DNA of 64,000 bases. Origin: Gloeopeniophorella convolvens (lineage: Eukaryota > Basidiomycota > Agaricomycetes > Russulales). The notes under the pieces are model-generated. The model saw only the letters and a program-made list of their open reading frames with translations. It searched no databases and had not been told where the DNA came from. The stretch covers positions 248,001 to 312,000 of the forward strand of contig WTXD01000024.1 of the NCBI GenBank assembly GCA_022496205.1. Reading direction: 5' to 3'. A program made the position numbers and the translations under genes. Every line of letters begins with the position of its first letter. Position 1 is the stretch's first letter. Of the stretch, positions 10,550 to 21,468 are shown piece after piece.

Positions 10550-10648
10550 TGTGTGCAAGATACTCTAGAACGACGATCAACTGTAGGGGTCGCGAGGACA
10601 CCAGGCGGTTTCCCTATAGTGATGGTGGTACAAAGAAAAGGAAAAAAA

Positions 10649-10662
10649 AAAGTGGTGCCACT
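10649..10662. repeat. LINE target-site duplication, 5' side
   Basis: Perfect second copy of AAAGTGGTGCCACT. It marks the 5' end of the element at 10648 and shows that the element is not detectably truncated. Confidence 0.93.
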
Positions 10663-11768
10663 GGAATCAGTGGTTTCCGTAAAGTGAATATTGCTCGGGC
10701 CGGTCCTTGCAGCGGGGTATTTATACAGACGGCAATTTGCGGTAGAGCTTGCGCACAACGCCCTTCACAACGCCCTTCTGATGTACCGTGTCTATGTGAA
10801 CTCGGGGGAATAGGAGCTTTATATTGAGATAGTGTCCGAGCATGCCAAGCCTCTAGCTCCCTGCATTCACCGAGGCTACCAAAATGCCCGAGATATGGAA
10901 GCTCGCTCGCTGGCTACGCTTCCTTGTGTGAAGGAACTGGCCCCGCTAAGTTCCTCATGTCTTTCGACGCGCAGCCCCTCCAGCAGTCAACGGCCCCGAT
11001 CCTGCTGCTTGCGTACCGCTTGCAAGCTTGGTAGCATTACGCGGAAATTCCGCGAGGGTATGGACGTTTACCAAGTTGAGTACACGGCGGTCCCCCGGGC
11101 GAGCCCGGATCTCCTTACACCATGACAGCACACCGCAGCAACAGGATTGCCTCTATCTGCTGCAACAATTCACTGAGAATGTGCCATCTGCGAAAGGGAC
11201 TCACTCCGTTCCACCGTCCGCTAGCATGGCGGCTCTTGGGTGACCCTACGATATTGTCACCAGGAGCCACGACTTTAGCTGCAAGATCCGGTCAATGAGC
11301 CCGCTGACCTTCAAGCTCGATGGCCTTCTTCCATGCCTAGAGTTGGGTATCGTTTCGTAAACTCGCGTTATGTAGTCCCACCAACTTCATTCGGAGTGAA
11401 CAGTGTTAGTGATCGTGCTCAAGGCGGTCCGATCGCGAGCGCTTGGCAAGCGCGCCAGATGCGATCACGTGAAAATCCCACAATGGAATTTCGTTTCCAC
11501 GCATGTATCACACCAGGCGCCGTTCGTTGTCACTGCAATGCGGTTGGCGTGAGGCTGCAAAGACCCGCACACTGTATGCCATAAGTACGATACGTACGTA
11601 GGCACAGCAAGGTCCTGCACAGCATTCTCAACGGGCTCCTGATCGAGCGCTACGCTATCTCAACAGCCTAAAAGCTGCCATCGAGCATGGCATATGCACA
11701 ATCATTTATTCCCCACTGACCTACCTTCACGCGTCCTCCACTATCGCTCGTGAGGTGATCATACCGGA
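10663..11768. other. Spacer between LINE and copy 3
   Basis: Only short frames without recognisable motifs are present. It would have been contiguous with the spacer downstream of copy 2 before the LINE inserted. Confidence 0.4.
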
Positions 11769-12229
11769 ATGGCCGCCGAATCTTCAGAACCCGCAACGAA
11801 ATCACCGCCTCAGATCCTAACATACTACTTCAACGACGAGTGCGCTTGGGTCCCCGCGGCCACTACATACGAAGTACGTGGGTCCACACGCTGTTCCGTC
11901 CTGCTTCCCTGACGCAGCTGCTACATTATTAGGAAGCCCTGAGCCATGCACAGGACGCGTTCCCGGAGCTGCGTAGCGTCAGCCGCGACCGCATAACATA
12001 CCATCTGAACAAGAAGGCGCGTATCACGCCGCCAGTATGGTGGCCTATAATCAAGGATGTCAACAACTGTGGAAACGTCGATGTCCGCCTCCGAAAGGAG
12101 CCAGAAGTTGCTGCACCACCTGAATATGTTAACACCATCGAGCCGAGCGGCCCCAGTAACGATGAAATGCGTAGCAGGCCACCGAAGGCCAAGTCATGGA
12201 GGTGGTTCACGGGGAAATGCTGTTCTTAA
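11769..12229 (+). CDS. Two-exon family protein, copy 3 (function unknown)
   Basis: Exons 11769-11873 and 11933-12229 flank a 59-nt phase-0 intron and give 133 residues, the shortest copy. Exon 1 closes with ILTYYF...CAWVPAATTYE. Exon 2 starts EALSHAQDAFPELRSVSRDR, then ITYH, a W pair, VDVRLRKEPE and a PPEY motif. The tail is KSWRWFTGKCCS, aromatic and basic and ending in two cysteines. It remains open whether the terminal CC is lipid-modified. The segment between the W and VDVR is shortened compared with copy 2. Function is unknown. Confidence 0.7.
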
Positions 12230-12749
12230 ATCCTCTCGTACTTGCGACGATATAAGGACGATAATATATCCGCTAAGACGTCACTGTATACCATGCAACT
12301 AGAGTCCCATTCGCGTCATGAAGGGAAAACGTAGCAGCCTCGGCTCAGGCTCGTGACCGTCCTTTCAGCCATCTCAACCTTGCATATTCGTTGCGGAGGC
12401 ACATCAAACGCAAATCAAACGTATCAAACAATTGGGTACAATAGGCAACATTGTCAGACCTGATTAGTCTGAAACGTTTAGATGTCTACGAAATTCCCAC
12501 TGCGCTCCTTGGCTACAACAGCGCAGCCCCTTTCTGGATCAAAATCAGACAAACAAGGCTCAGAATCAGCGCCTACTGATCGTAAATGCGTATTTTCCCG
12601 AACTAGGAGCGCCTTTTCTCCTAGACAATACCCACAACCCACGTCGGGCGCCGAGGACTTACAGCGCCTTTGATACGGGCCCGTACTGATTTAGTGGCCT
12701 GCGGCCGGGCTGATGCCTAGCACCTTCACTGCTCTTGCCACCTAGCAGT
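12230..12749. other. Intergenic spacer
   Basis: I see no gene between copies 3 and 4. It should hold the terminator of the former and the promoter of the latter, but no clear TATA box was found. Confidence 0.4.
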
Positions 12750-13314
12750 ATGGCCCCCTCACTGAGGTTCCAGGTGCCAGCCCATACCGTTCATATGCGC
12801 GCCTGCACACCGCCCTCATTCGACGAGGACATCGATCTTGATGACGAAGAGAACGAGGCCCTGGGCACCGATGCCACCCGGCTACCACCCGAGGTCGTAT
12901 CGTTCTGGTACAATGGGCAGGTAGAGTTCGCGCCTGCGGTCCCATCTTACGAGGTGCTGTAGTACTCGTGGTCTCGCTTCGCTGTGATACTGATCTGGGC
13001 GCTCTTAGGACGCACTGGACTTTGCGTTGTCCAGGTTCACCTCACTGCACGATATCCCACGCGAACACATATCCTTCCACGCTGCATGGGGACATCAACG
13101 GGTCGACGCTCGTATCGCTCCGCGCGCTTGGCAGCTCGTCGTCATGCGCATGCCAAACTATGAGGACATCACCATCTCAGTCGATGGGGATGAGAAAGAG
13201 CCTCTGCCACGCTATTCACTGTTTGAGGCCGTCGAGTGGGATGACCTTGAGGAGAGTGCAGACGTTTGGCGTTGTTGGGCTTGGATAAGGGGTCGTGGTT
13301 CCGGTGGTTGCTAA
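12750..13314 (+). CDS. Two-exon family protein, copy 4 (function unknown)
   Basis: Exons 12750-12953 and 13009-13314 flank a 55-nt phase-0 intron and give 169 residues. The N-terminus has an acidic block (DEDIDLDDEENEA) not seen in other copies. Exon 1 closes VSFWYNG...FAPAVPSYE. Exon 2 begins DALDFALSRFTSLHDI, then PREHISFH, the invariant W (APRAWQLVVMRMPNY) and a Pro-Arg-Tyr where others have PPxY. The tail is unusually Trp/Arg/Gly-rich (WRCWAWIRGRGSGGC). It is more diverged than copies 2 and 3 but the intron is at the same place. Confidence 0.65.
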
Positions 13315-14823
13315 GACGTGGAAACCCAGGCACTGCAGAGGATGCAAAAGGGAAGTCGTGATGTATGGGTACTGTACTGGGGTGTTTGATTACTTCGTGA
13401 GGGTATGAGTGGTGAGTCTCGACGTTGCACTTGTGTATAGTAGAGTACATGTACCGGATGGGCCAGTTCGCATTGTGACCAGGATAACCAGCTTTCGCAA
13501 ATGTTATTTCAGGAGGATGTACGAGTGGGGTAGGAATGTGCAGCCTTCCTTGCGCAACGCCCTAAATGCGAAGAGGAACGATCGTCTGACCATGACTAAC
13601 GTGAATGCTGGCGACCCATGCTCGTTCTTCTCGTGAGAGTGATAGAACACACTTGCCTGTGAAACCCATAATTGAATCACTCCTGCCACATATGTATTGT
13701 TCTCCAAGGGTACACCAGAGTCGCGTGAAGAGGTGTCTTCCGATTCTGTCGCAGAGAGCTCACGATAGTGCTGTTACTAAGGCTGTCGGACGACTCACCG
13801 ACGAAGGGATCCAAGTCAGTGTTGTTAGGTGAGCACTACGGTTGTAGTCTACAGCAGAAGCCCTGCCAAACGCTTCCTGAAGATGATCGCTTTGTCAACT
13901 ATGATGCATGATGGCCGGCACGGTACCTTTGGCACGGACTCGACGCGACATAGCGCCTGTTGGCAGTCAAGCGATCCGGAACAGTGTTCTCCCAGCGTGA
14001 GGTTCAAGGAGAGCCCAATCCGCACGCGTCCTTGAGAACAGAGACCTATAAAGGTCTTGAAGAACTTGGCAGTGGATTGAGTATTCCAGATGTTACGACA
14101 CGGGCAGTGTGAACGTGGGGAGAGTTTGCTGCGGCCGCAGTGCCTGAGCGTCGGTGCAATTCGGCGGCAGGAAATCGGCGCCTCGGCACAATTAGGCTTT
14201 GCGGGTTGTTTGCGAACACTCGCAGTGGGCCGAGGCTTTTCTCACGGACATCTCGCGGTTTGTTCTGAACTTTCGTCAGTCATGAAGCAGTCGAGATGCA
14301 CCGATGCTAACACGATGTAGTTAGTGATACCTCATTATGATTATTTGTGATTTGCGCGCTGATGCTCGAACTAAGCAGTGATGGAAGACATGAGAAGTTG
14401 CAGCTCCACTGATGGTCCTCCTGCAATGGCGATTCAATAGAGTTTGGCTGCCACGAGACTGAGCTCCGAAGCCGGGATTCCCACACACCCTAAATCACCT
14501 GAGTGCTCTGCTGCATCCTTGAGGCCCACTTTGGAACGCGTTGCTCGCCAAAGGGCTATCGTCTCTTATCATCAGTGTCGAGTTTCTCGATGCAGGACGC
14601 CCGTCGACGCCGTCACGGGTCGATTCTTTAGGCCATCACACCCGGAAACGGAGTCGTACGGCACCGGGCAAGGCATGCGGGGCAAGGGCATCCAGCCAGG
14701 GCCTGTCCAGACCCGGCACATGGAAGTCGACACGCCGATGCGACGATGAGAAGAAATGCTTCACGTCACCCCCACTTTCTGGCTTACGTCTTCTTCTTTC
14801 GTCTCCTCGAACGTTGTGCTTAT
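13315..14823. other. Intergenic, no gene recognised
   Basis: Short frames only. The first exon of the downstream membrane-protein gene is unresolved and could reach back into the last few hundred bases. Confidence 0.35.
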
Positions 14824-17077
14824 ATGAATAGATTGGTTCACACAGACAGTAACTCATATAGGATGCTGTCGCGCTGTCGAGAAGCCCCTTCTCGCGTTTC
14901 CCTTGGGCTGCACAGTCTGGCTCACCAGCGGCACCATGCACCCTTCTGCCGTTGCAGACATCCGTCGACCTACGGAGCTGAGTTCATCGGGTTGCTTATA
15001 AGCGCCATGTGCGTTGTCTGCTCATTTCCAGTGCTGGTACCAACTCATGTAAACCACCTAGTCTGTACGGTGTGACTCTGATCCAGACGTGAGCGAGTTG
15101 TTCTCTTTCCCGTCAACCCGCTCACCGAGTATTCCTTCCTATTCAGATGGCACTACTATTAGTGGGTCTTTCACTCAGGTCCACATGCCGTAGAGTCAAC
15201 CAGTTTTCCAGCCATTATTATCACCGGGACCGTACTCTGCTGAAGGCTGTCGTTGGGCTCCTTCTGTACGTTCTATCTCGAACCTTGTTGACAAACCGGA
15301 AGCCTCATGCTCGTTTAGCTTTATGGACACGTTGCACACGGCCTTGTGTATTTACACCATCTATTGGTGCGCCGGCACACTATGCGGCGCATTTCCTTAG
15401 TCTGATTGCGACAGGTACCTGATTTTGAACTTTGGGAATGTCCCGAGCTTGGACTTCAATATGTGGTGAGTATATCTTTGAAGTCTAGGGGCAAATTCTT
15501 CCTAACATATGCATCAGGGCTGTGAATGTACGTTGTTCTGCGCCACTGCCGAAGGGCCGCGTCAATGACCATTTTTGTTTATAGACGCAACTCGACCTTA
15601 ACGTATGTCAAACGTTCCCCAATATGCATTGGTACTCATTGCCGATCACCCTAATAGGGGGCCATTGCCGTTTTGGTCCAATTGTCAGCCTACGCCGCAC
15701 CTTCTAGCTTCGAGATATGCTGACGTAGTGCAGCTTCTACGCGAGGCGTGTCTTTCTCAGTGAGTGCTCCTGCTGACTAGCGGGCCGACGAGCCTCACTC
15801 CGACGGCTATCAGTGAGCAAGAACGCCTTTTTGACGGGAGTGATTGTGAGTATGTTGAGTCAACTTCTTACGCGCCGCTAATAGACCACCGGCACCTCTA
15901 GCTCATTTTCTCTTCCATGCACTTCTGTGAGTGATCGCGTGACTACACGCCGCATGTTATCTTTTCCTGAACCGGCGTTCTCCTAGCGCTCGGCGTCGGT
16001 GCGTCTACCTACTCATTTCTGACGTCTATTGAGTGTTGAGGCGACTATATGGACCAGTCTTCACAGTCAAGGCGTACGTCTGTCTACTATTTTTTTACTA
16101 CATTCCTACTCACACTGTTTAGTTTTGCGCTCAAACGATTCTCCCTCTATAACTCGTTAATCGTATGTCCCCGCTGTCCTCGTCTTTCAACACGCTGACA
16201 TCAGAAAGTGGATAACGTGTTTGGGGATGAGCGCAGCTACCGCAGCGGACATCATAATCGCCACGTCTATGTGTTGGTACCTCTATCACAAGAGAACGGG
16301 CTTCGCGAAGTGAGTTGCTCGACACCCCAGGCTTAGAATCTAGGGCCAACGCCGGCGCACAGAACAGATTCCATGATCATGACCTTGATGTCATACAGTG
16401 TTAACACTGGCCTGTTGACAAGGTAAAATTCCGTTTGTTTCTCGAATGTCACCCATGTTAACAGATTCGAGTAGCATCATCGCCACTGCCACGCTCATCT
16501 GCGTGAGGAACTCGGCACATTGCATCGCGGCGGCGGGCTGACGCAACCTCTAGTTCGCGATCACGCCAACCAGCTTCGTCTGGCAGGCCTTCTTTTGGAC
16601 GTTAGGGAAATGTGCGTTTGCATCCTCTGTGGTATAGCTCTGACCTTCATATGCGTTTCATAGGCTACATCAACTCATTCCTAGCCATGTGAGGCTCGGG
16701 AACGTGCCCGTCTCTGTCTGATAGATCTGACTTGGGTCTCTTCTAGCCTGAACAGTCGCGACATCCTCCGTGAACGCGCAACTGGCAGCATGTTCGGCAT
16801 GTCCCCAATCCGGATCGAACAACCACTATCGGAGTCATACGAGTCCAGCGGTATACGGCCGGCTGTCCTCGCTGTCAGCGTGCAAAAGTCCATCACGACA
16901 GACTTCGCGCAGGGCAAGTTCGAGTACGAATCTGGATCCCCTGTCGACTCGTCAAAATCGGTGCGAATGCCACGTTTTCACACGACGTCTGCTTCCGGTT
17001 TGACGAAAGGTTCTGTCCCAGCAGGTGCTCCCTATAGCCGACCACCGGTGACGTGTCAACGAATCCCGTCTCACTGA
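14824..17077 (+). CDS. DUF6534-type seven-helix membrane protein, about 16 introns
   Basis: Many tiny exons splice into one protein with the pattern of the large basidiomycete DUF6534 family. In order: YGAEFIGLLISAI, LYGVTLIQTWHYY, HRDRTLLKAVVGLL, MDTLHTALCIYTIYW, YLILNFGNVPSLDFNMW, then GAIAVLVQ and FYARRVF, LGVGASTYSF, FALKRFSLYNSLI, GMSAATAADIIIATSMCW, TDSMIMTLMSYSVNTGLL, IIATATLIC, a helix ending LGKCYINSFLAI, and a cytoplasmic tail from LNSRDILRERATGSMFGM to the stop at 17077. Seven hydrophobic segments are implied. The introns I resolved are about 40-90 nt with GT-AG ends. The biochemical role of the family is unknown. The N-terminal exon is uncertain; 14824 is an ATG in the open frame of the first recognised exon. 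Confidence 0.8.
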
Positions 17078-20000
17078 TTCGGATTCGACGAATGCTACAC
17101 TTCTTGGCGGACCGTGTAGTTTGTACATCTCTAAGCAAACTTGATTTTGGTCCCTGCTAAAAACTAATCCATCTACCCTTCAATGTATTACTCTGATCCT
17201 GCATTACGCTTTCATCGCAATCTACTTTTCGAGCTGGATGCGATCCCTCGGTCGGCGGCGCACGTACTAGCGCCGCCCCGGGTCTTTGGTCAGGCGCTGC
17301 AAAGCAAATATGGGGTACTACCTACTACAAATCCTTGCTGTAAGTTCACCGTGACCGGTGCGTTCGGGTCGGAAGAACCGTCGGTTCACCAACACTAGAG
17401 TACAACGCAATAGTCAGATCCAGCTTAGCAGTTTCTGAGTTTCGGCCCCAGATGTGCACAGGGTATGGGATGGTACTTCTTGCCTACATTCGCGCAAATT
17501 ACCTACCTTCTTCGAAGAATCGTTTATAGTTGAAGCCGTAGCTGGAGGAGCGCATGGCGCGACTAGGGCCAATGGCGATGCTGCTACCGACAACACAGAC
17601 TCCCGGGATTAGTCGCCTTGAACTTTGATACGCCTTTGATCCACGAATATTCCGCGCGATTACTGATGCTCGTACTGACATGGCACTCACCGCCAGCACA
17701 GCCACGCGGCTCGCATGAATGGGCGTGGGTGCCCGCCGACCCTAGTAAAGTCGGTCGGCTCGCCTTCTCTCCCCATCATACGAGGAGCACAGATGTCAGG
17801 ATGACAAGAAGGGCGAGGCTCTCGGAGGTTACGGGCACTCCGGTAGATTCGTCAGGAGGGTCTGACGCCAGCGGCTCCTTATTGACACAACAATGAACTG
17901 CGGCTTCCACGTCTCAACTCCTCATATTGACGTTGCTCACGGTGGCCGAGTACCTCCTGACACGGCCCAGGCCGGGTTCATGGACTAGCTCAAAGATATT
18001 GATAGCAAAATCAAACTTTACGCTGTGAGAAGGTTCTTCATAGCATGTCTAGCTTTCCGTGAACAGCGCCCAATTGCTCCGATATGGTGGCCTTGACAAT
18101 ATACACTACAACTGCGAACATTCATAGAGAACAGATACCACTGCCCGCGGAGGTCACTGTGGTGTCTTCGATAGGAATGGCAATCAGAGGAGCGCCGCGG
18201 CATTTAGGGAGACTTCGCGGGTATGACGTCCAATAATGGATCAGGTGCACTTGGAGGCTGAGGTCATATGAAAGAAGCACGTTCCCTGTAACAACCGGTG
18301 GCTTGTCATATTAATGGGTAATCTCCCTGCGAGGTAGAAGGTATACGCATCAGAACGAAGTAGCTGCGCCTTGAAGCTTGAAGCTTGAAGCGTCGCGATG
18401 AGCAATTTGCCAACCAAGCCGCGACGATTGGCCAGGTCCTTCCCCAAGACCTCGAAATCGACAATAGGCTCCGAGGTCCTTGGCAGGCGAGCGTAATGGT
18501 TGGAGTGTTGGTCAAGTGAGCCTAGGACACCGTTCCTCGTCAAGTGATTCTTTGGCCTATGAACAACTTAGATGCTTCTACAGCTAACGCCAAGATGCAG
18601 CCAGTCACTCACATGGTGACCCACGCCGGGCCGTATATGTGAGTTTGAGGCACATCACTCGTGTTCGGGTTCAACGTCGTACTCAAAGCGACCTACATGG
18701 CCCAAGGAGATGGACTCCAACATTGACGTGCCTGTGATTTCATACTTGACCCTGTCCACTTGCAGAGACGCAACATCGCATCCTTATGCGGTATAATTTT
18801 TGCTACTTTGCCTCGTATCCTGCCCATCGGTTCGCTGTCGCTTCAGACCTGGAAAGTGGCTGGCATCCCAGAGCCAAAAGTCAGAGATGAGGAATTGCTT
18901 TGTAACAACACCCCTGGAGTTGTACAGCCAGTAGAACCAATGGCGTAAGTCTCGCGAATAGTAGGGTGCGTTTCCTTAACTCTTTCAGAACTTCAGCATG
19001 ATGGTAGGGATAGCGGGGTAGGAAGTGGCGGTATCCCGAAACCATTGCAGTCTGGGAGAGCCCTGATGGAGGAGACGTCAGGATAGCGAAAGAAAGTATG
19101 CATAAATCTCGCTGGTTTCCACACAACTGTACAGTGGATGGCCACCGCCACCAGAATTGCCCCAGTGATGGGCACGAAGGTTGCAGTCCGGAACGTCGCC
19201 GGGATGTTTAATCCCGTCTGGTTGTAGTTGGGCTGTAACATCACATATGTTATTGAGCAAGTCGAAAAGGGTAAGGAGTACAATCAAATCCATCTGAGGT
19301 AGAGTCACACCGATGAAGGTGAGTCAAAGACGAAGGCGACTTCATGACGATGTCGACGACGAGCTACTACGGCGAGTCGGAGTCCGCCGCGCAGGCTCGC
19401 GCAGGACCCGCGTCATGACTATTGTGGGAACTTTTCCCGGCCCGTCTAAGCGTCCCGTGTTTCCCGCGTCCCTGTCGTCCCGGTCATCGGGCCCGGGCTG
19501 TCCCGCGCCTCCCAGGTGTGCGCTCTAGCCGCACTCTTCTGGCTGTCTCTCTTCCACAGCTCCCCAGGACTTCTCATCCTCAGTAACTTTCCGTAGGAAG
19601 TTCTCTCCGTCGCAAACAATCGCCGCGAAACCAAAATTGTATGCCTTTTTTCTCGATTGCTGTGATGATCAGATACTGTCACCGGCGCACATCACCTGTG
19701 CAGGTATATGTAAAACTGCAAGTCCGGCTTCTCACTCAATATCGGTGCTCTACAGCTACCTAGAATCGAATCCAGAAGACAAGTGGCCTGCGCGGCGTGG
19801 TCAACGACTTGCAACGACCGTCTGCAGCCCTCTGTTCCCTTCCTGATGCCGATATCGACGAAAAGACTTGAATCTAGACGCAAATCTCGGCTGTTTGACG
19901 GCTGCGTAAGCTCCTTGGGACGTCGGACTCCCAAAGCCACCTTCATATATACATACACGAGCTGATACATACACATGCATTCCTGGCCATCAGCAATGCG

Positions 20001-20366
20001 GTAGGCTTCGAACGACCTACAGAGCAATGCCCTTCTGCTCGTTTGGAGCTCACGATATCTTTTGTTCCATTAGATGTAGATGTAGTTGCTAAGCTCAGGG
20101 GAGCACGCTACCTCATCTAGAATCACAGAACGTGCGAGTCATTGCCCCATCATTACGACGGGAATTGGCACACGGAACAGCCTCGCCTATCGTACTGCCT
20201 TGTGCATGTGATCCATATAAGGAGGGTGTGCAAGCGCCGGCCTTGCATACTTATTGTGGGACACTCACACGAACAGGTTTCCGTGGCTTGCACCCTGCGT
20301 TGCCCCCCCCCCCCCCAACCTCCCATTCCCCCCATCGACCCTCAGCGCTTTGGTATCCTGCCTGTC
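17078..20366. other. Region without a resolved gene; possible decayed gene on minus strand
   Basis: I could not build a gene. On the minus strand, 19310-18700 contains two hydrophobic stretches (MDLIVLLTLFDLLNNI and FVPITGAILVAVAIHC) followed by a Trp-rich segment (FLISDFWLWDASHFPGL), which may be exons or remains of a membrane protein. A CTTGAAG heptamer repeats three times at about 18371-18391. A long C run lies near 20305. At about 17710 the plus strand encodes EWAWVPADP, weakly like the WVP motif of the small family, but no partner exon follows. Confidence 0.3.
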
Positions 20367-21176
20367 ATGTCGCGTCGTGGTAGATCCAACTCGTGGGACG
20401 ATGACATCGTCCCTCCGTCTCCCATCTCTCCCCCGCTGGCCCCAAATGACCATAGTAACGTGGACAACGGGACGATAGCACCGATCTTTATCCCAGCCCC
20501 GCCCCAACCCACGACGATCATTGTGCCCACCAGAGGTCGCTCCCGCTCCCGCTCCCATTCGCCCATGTATAGGTATCGCGACGGTAGTCGTAGTCCAAGC
20601 CGCAGTCCCAGTCGGAGGAGGCATACATGCAGGAGTAGATCACCATCCCCGTACACTCTACCTCACATCTATCCGAGCCCTCCCCAAGTCACCATTATCC
20701 CCCCTCCCTCGCGCTACATCACTCCGCCGCTCGTTGAGCCTCCCATCTGGCCGCCTCCGAAACAGCCTGTGGACATCCTGACATTCCACTATAATAGGAA
20801 TATGGCGTACGCACCTGCCGCCCGGACCTATGATGTATGCCTCTCTTGTTCCGCATGTCATCATGTCATCTGATCGGGGGCTGTGCGTCTGCAGGAGGCC
20901 ATCGATACCGTCCTCGAGCTATGGCCGGAGCTGCGCGACGTCGAGCGTGACCACATCAAACTACTTGTGACAGGGTCAGACCACCTCGTGCGCGTACCGA
21001 AGATGTCGTGGCAGGCGGTCCTGCTCGACCTCCCGCGCTACGAGGTGGTGCACGTAACGGTGGATGAGATCCCGCCCCCGCCGAAATACCAGGGCAAGGG
21101 CAAGGGCAGGATGGGTGACGAGAAAGGACGCAGGTCGAGCGGCTTCTTCTCGTCGATCAAGAGCTTCTTCGGGTGA
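20367..21176 (+). CDS. Two-exon family protein, copy 5, with Arg/Ser-rich N-terminus
   Basis: Exons 20367-20834 and 20895-21176 flank a 60-nt phase-0 intron and give 249 residues, the longest copy. Exon 1 adds about 100 residues before the conserved part: an acidic start (SWDDD), Pro-rich stretches, and an RS/SR region (TRGRSRSRSHSP, SRSPSRSPSRRR) like the RS domains of splicing factors. It then rejoins the family at ILTFHYN...YAPAARTYD. Exon 2 reads EAIDTVLELWPELRDVERDH, LPRYEVVHVTV, PPPPKY, then a Lys/Gly linker and the amphipathic tail SSGFFSSIKSFFG. The RS region suggests nuclear or RNA-linked behaviour, but that is inference. The RS region could also be an unrelated low-complexity extension. 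Confidence 0.78.
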
Positions 21177-21468
21177 ACGACTCGCAGACGAGGACGTGCG
21201 TCTTGCATCGTCGTATCGGATCCCAAGCTTAAGGCTGCTTAGGGTCAGCCCTGTAACAGCCTCGGAAAACCGGATACTTTCTTGCTGATTTACGATGTGT
21301 CGTGTCGTCTCTTCGAATATGTAAACTAAGGATCAATATGACGATTTATGGGTCAATACGACATTTATGGGTACAACGTACGGGAGCAAATCGGACAAGA
21401 TCATACGTGCCAAGGAACAACAACAGGACGCACAACACGCGACTAGGTACCATCCACCGCAGACCAGC

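Larger units (their letters stand above)
3290..10648 (-). mobile_element. Full-length non-LTR retrotransposon (LINE, Tad1/I-like)
   Basis: This is a 7.36-kb element on the minus strand. It is bounded by a perfect 14-bp target-site duplication and ends in a poly(A) tail, seen as a T run at 3290-3304. In element order it has a short 5' leader, ORF1a (coiled-coil-like), ORF1b (CCHC zinc knuckles), ORF2 (APE-type endonuclease, reverse transcriptase, RNase H) and a 3' UTR of about 230 nt. All three reading frames are uninterrupted and the key catalytic residues are present, so it looks recent and potentially autonomous. A 5'-truncated relative lies at 58514-58820. It separates copies 2 and 3 of the small gene family. 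Clade placement (Tad1 versus I) is inferred from APE plus RNase H plus fungal host. Confidence 0.95.

Noticed and set aside
10540..10558. LINE ORF1a start at TTG 10558
   Set aside because: An ATG three codons downstream (10549) in the same frame is a simpler start.
17690..17760. Seventh copy of the two-exon family (EWAWVPADP)
   Set aside because: Only the WVP motif resembles the family; no EAI...FPEL exon follows.
18371..18391. CTTGAAG triple repeat as a functional element
   Set aside because: Only three copies of a 7-mer; could be chance slippage and has no neighbouring gene to regulate.
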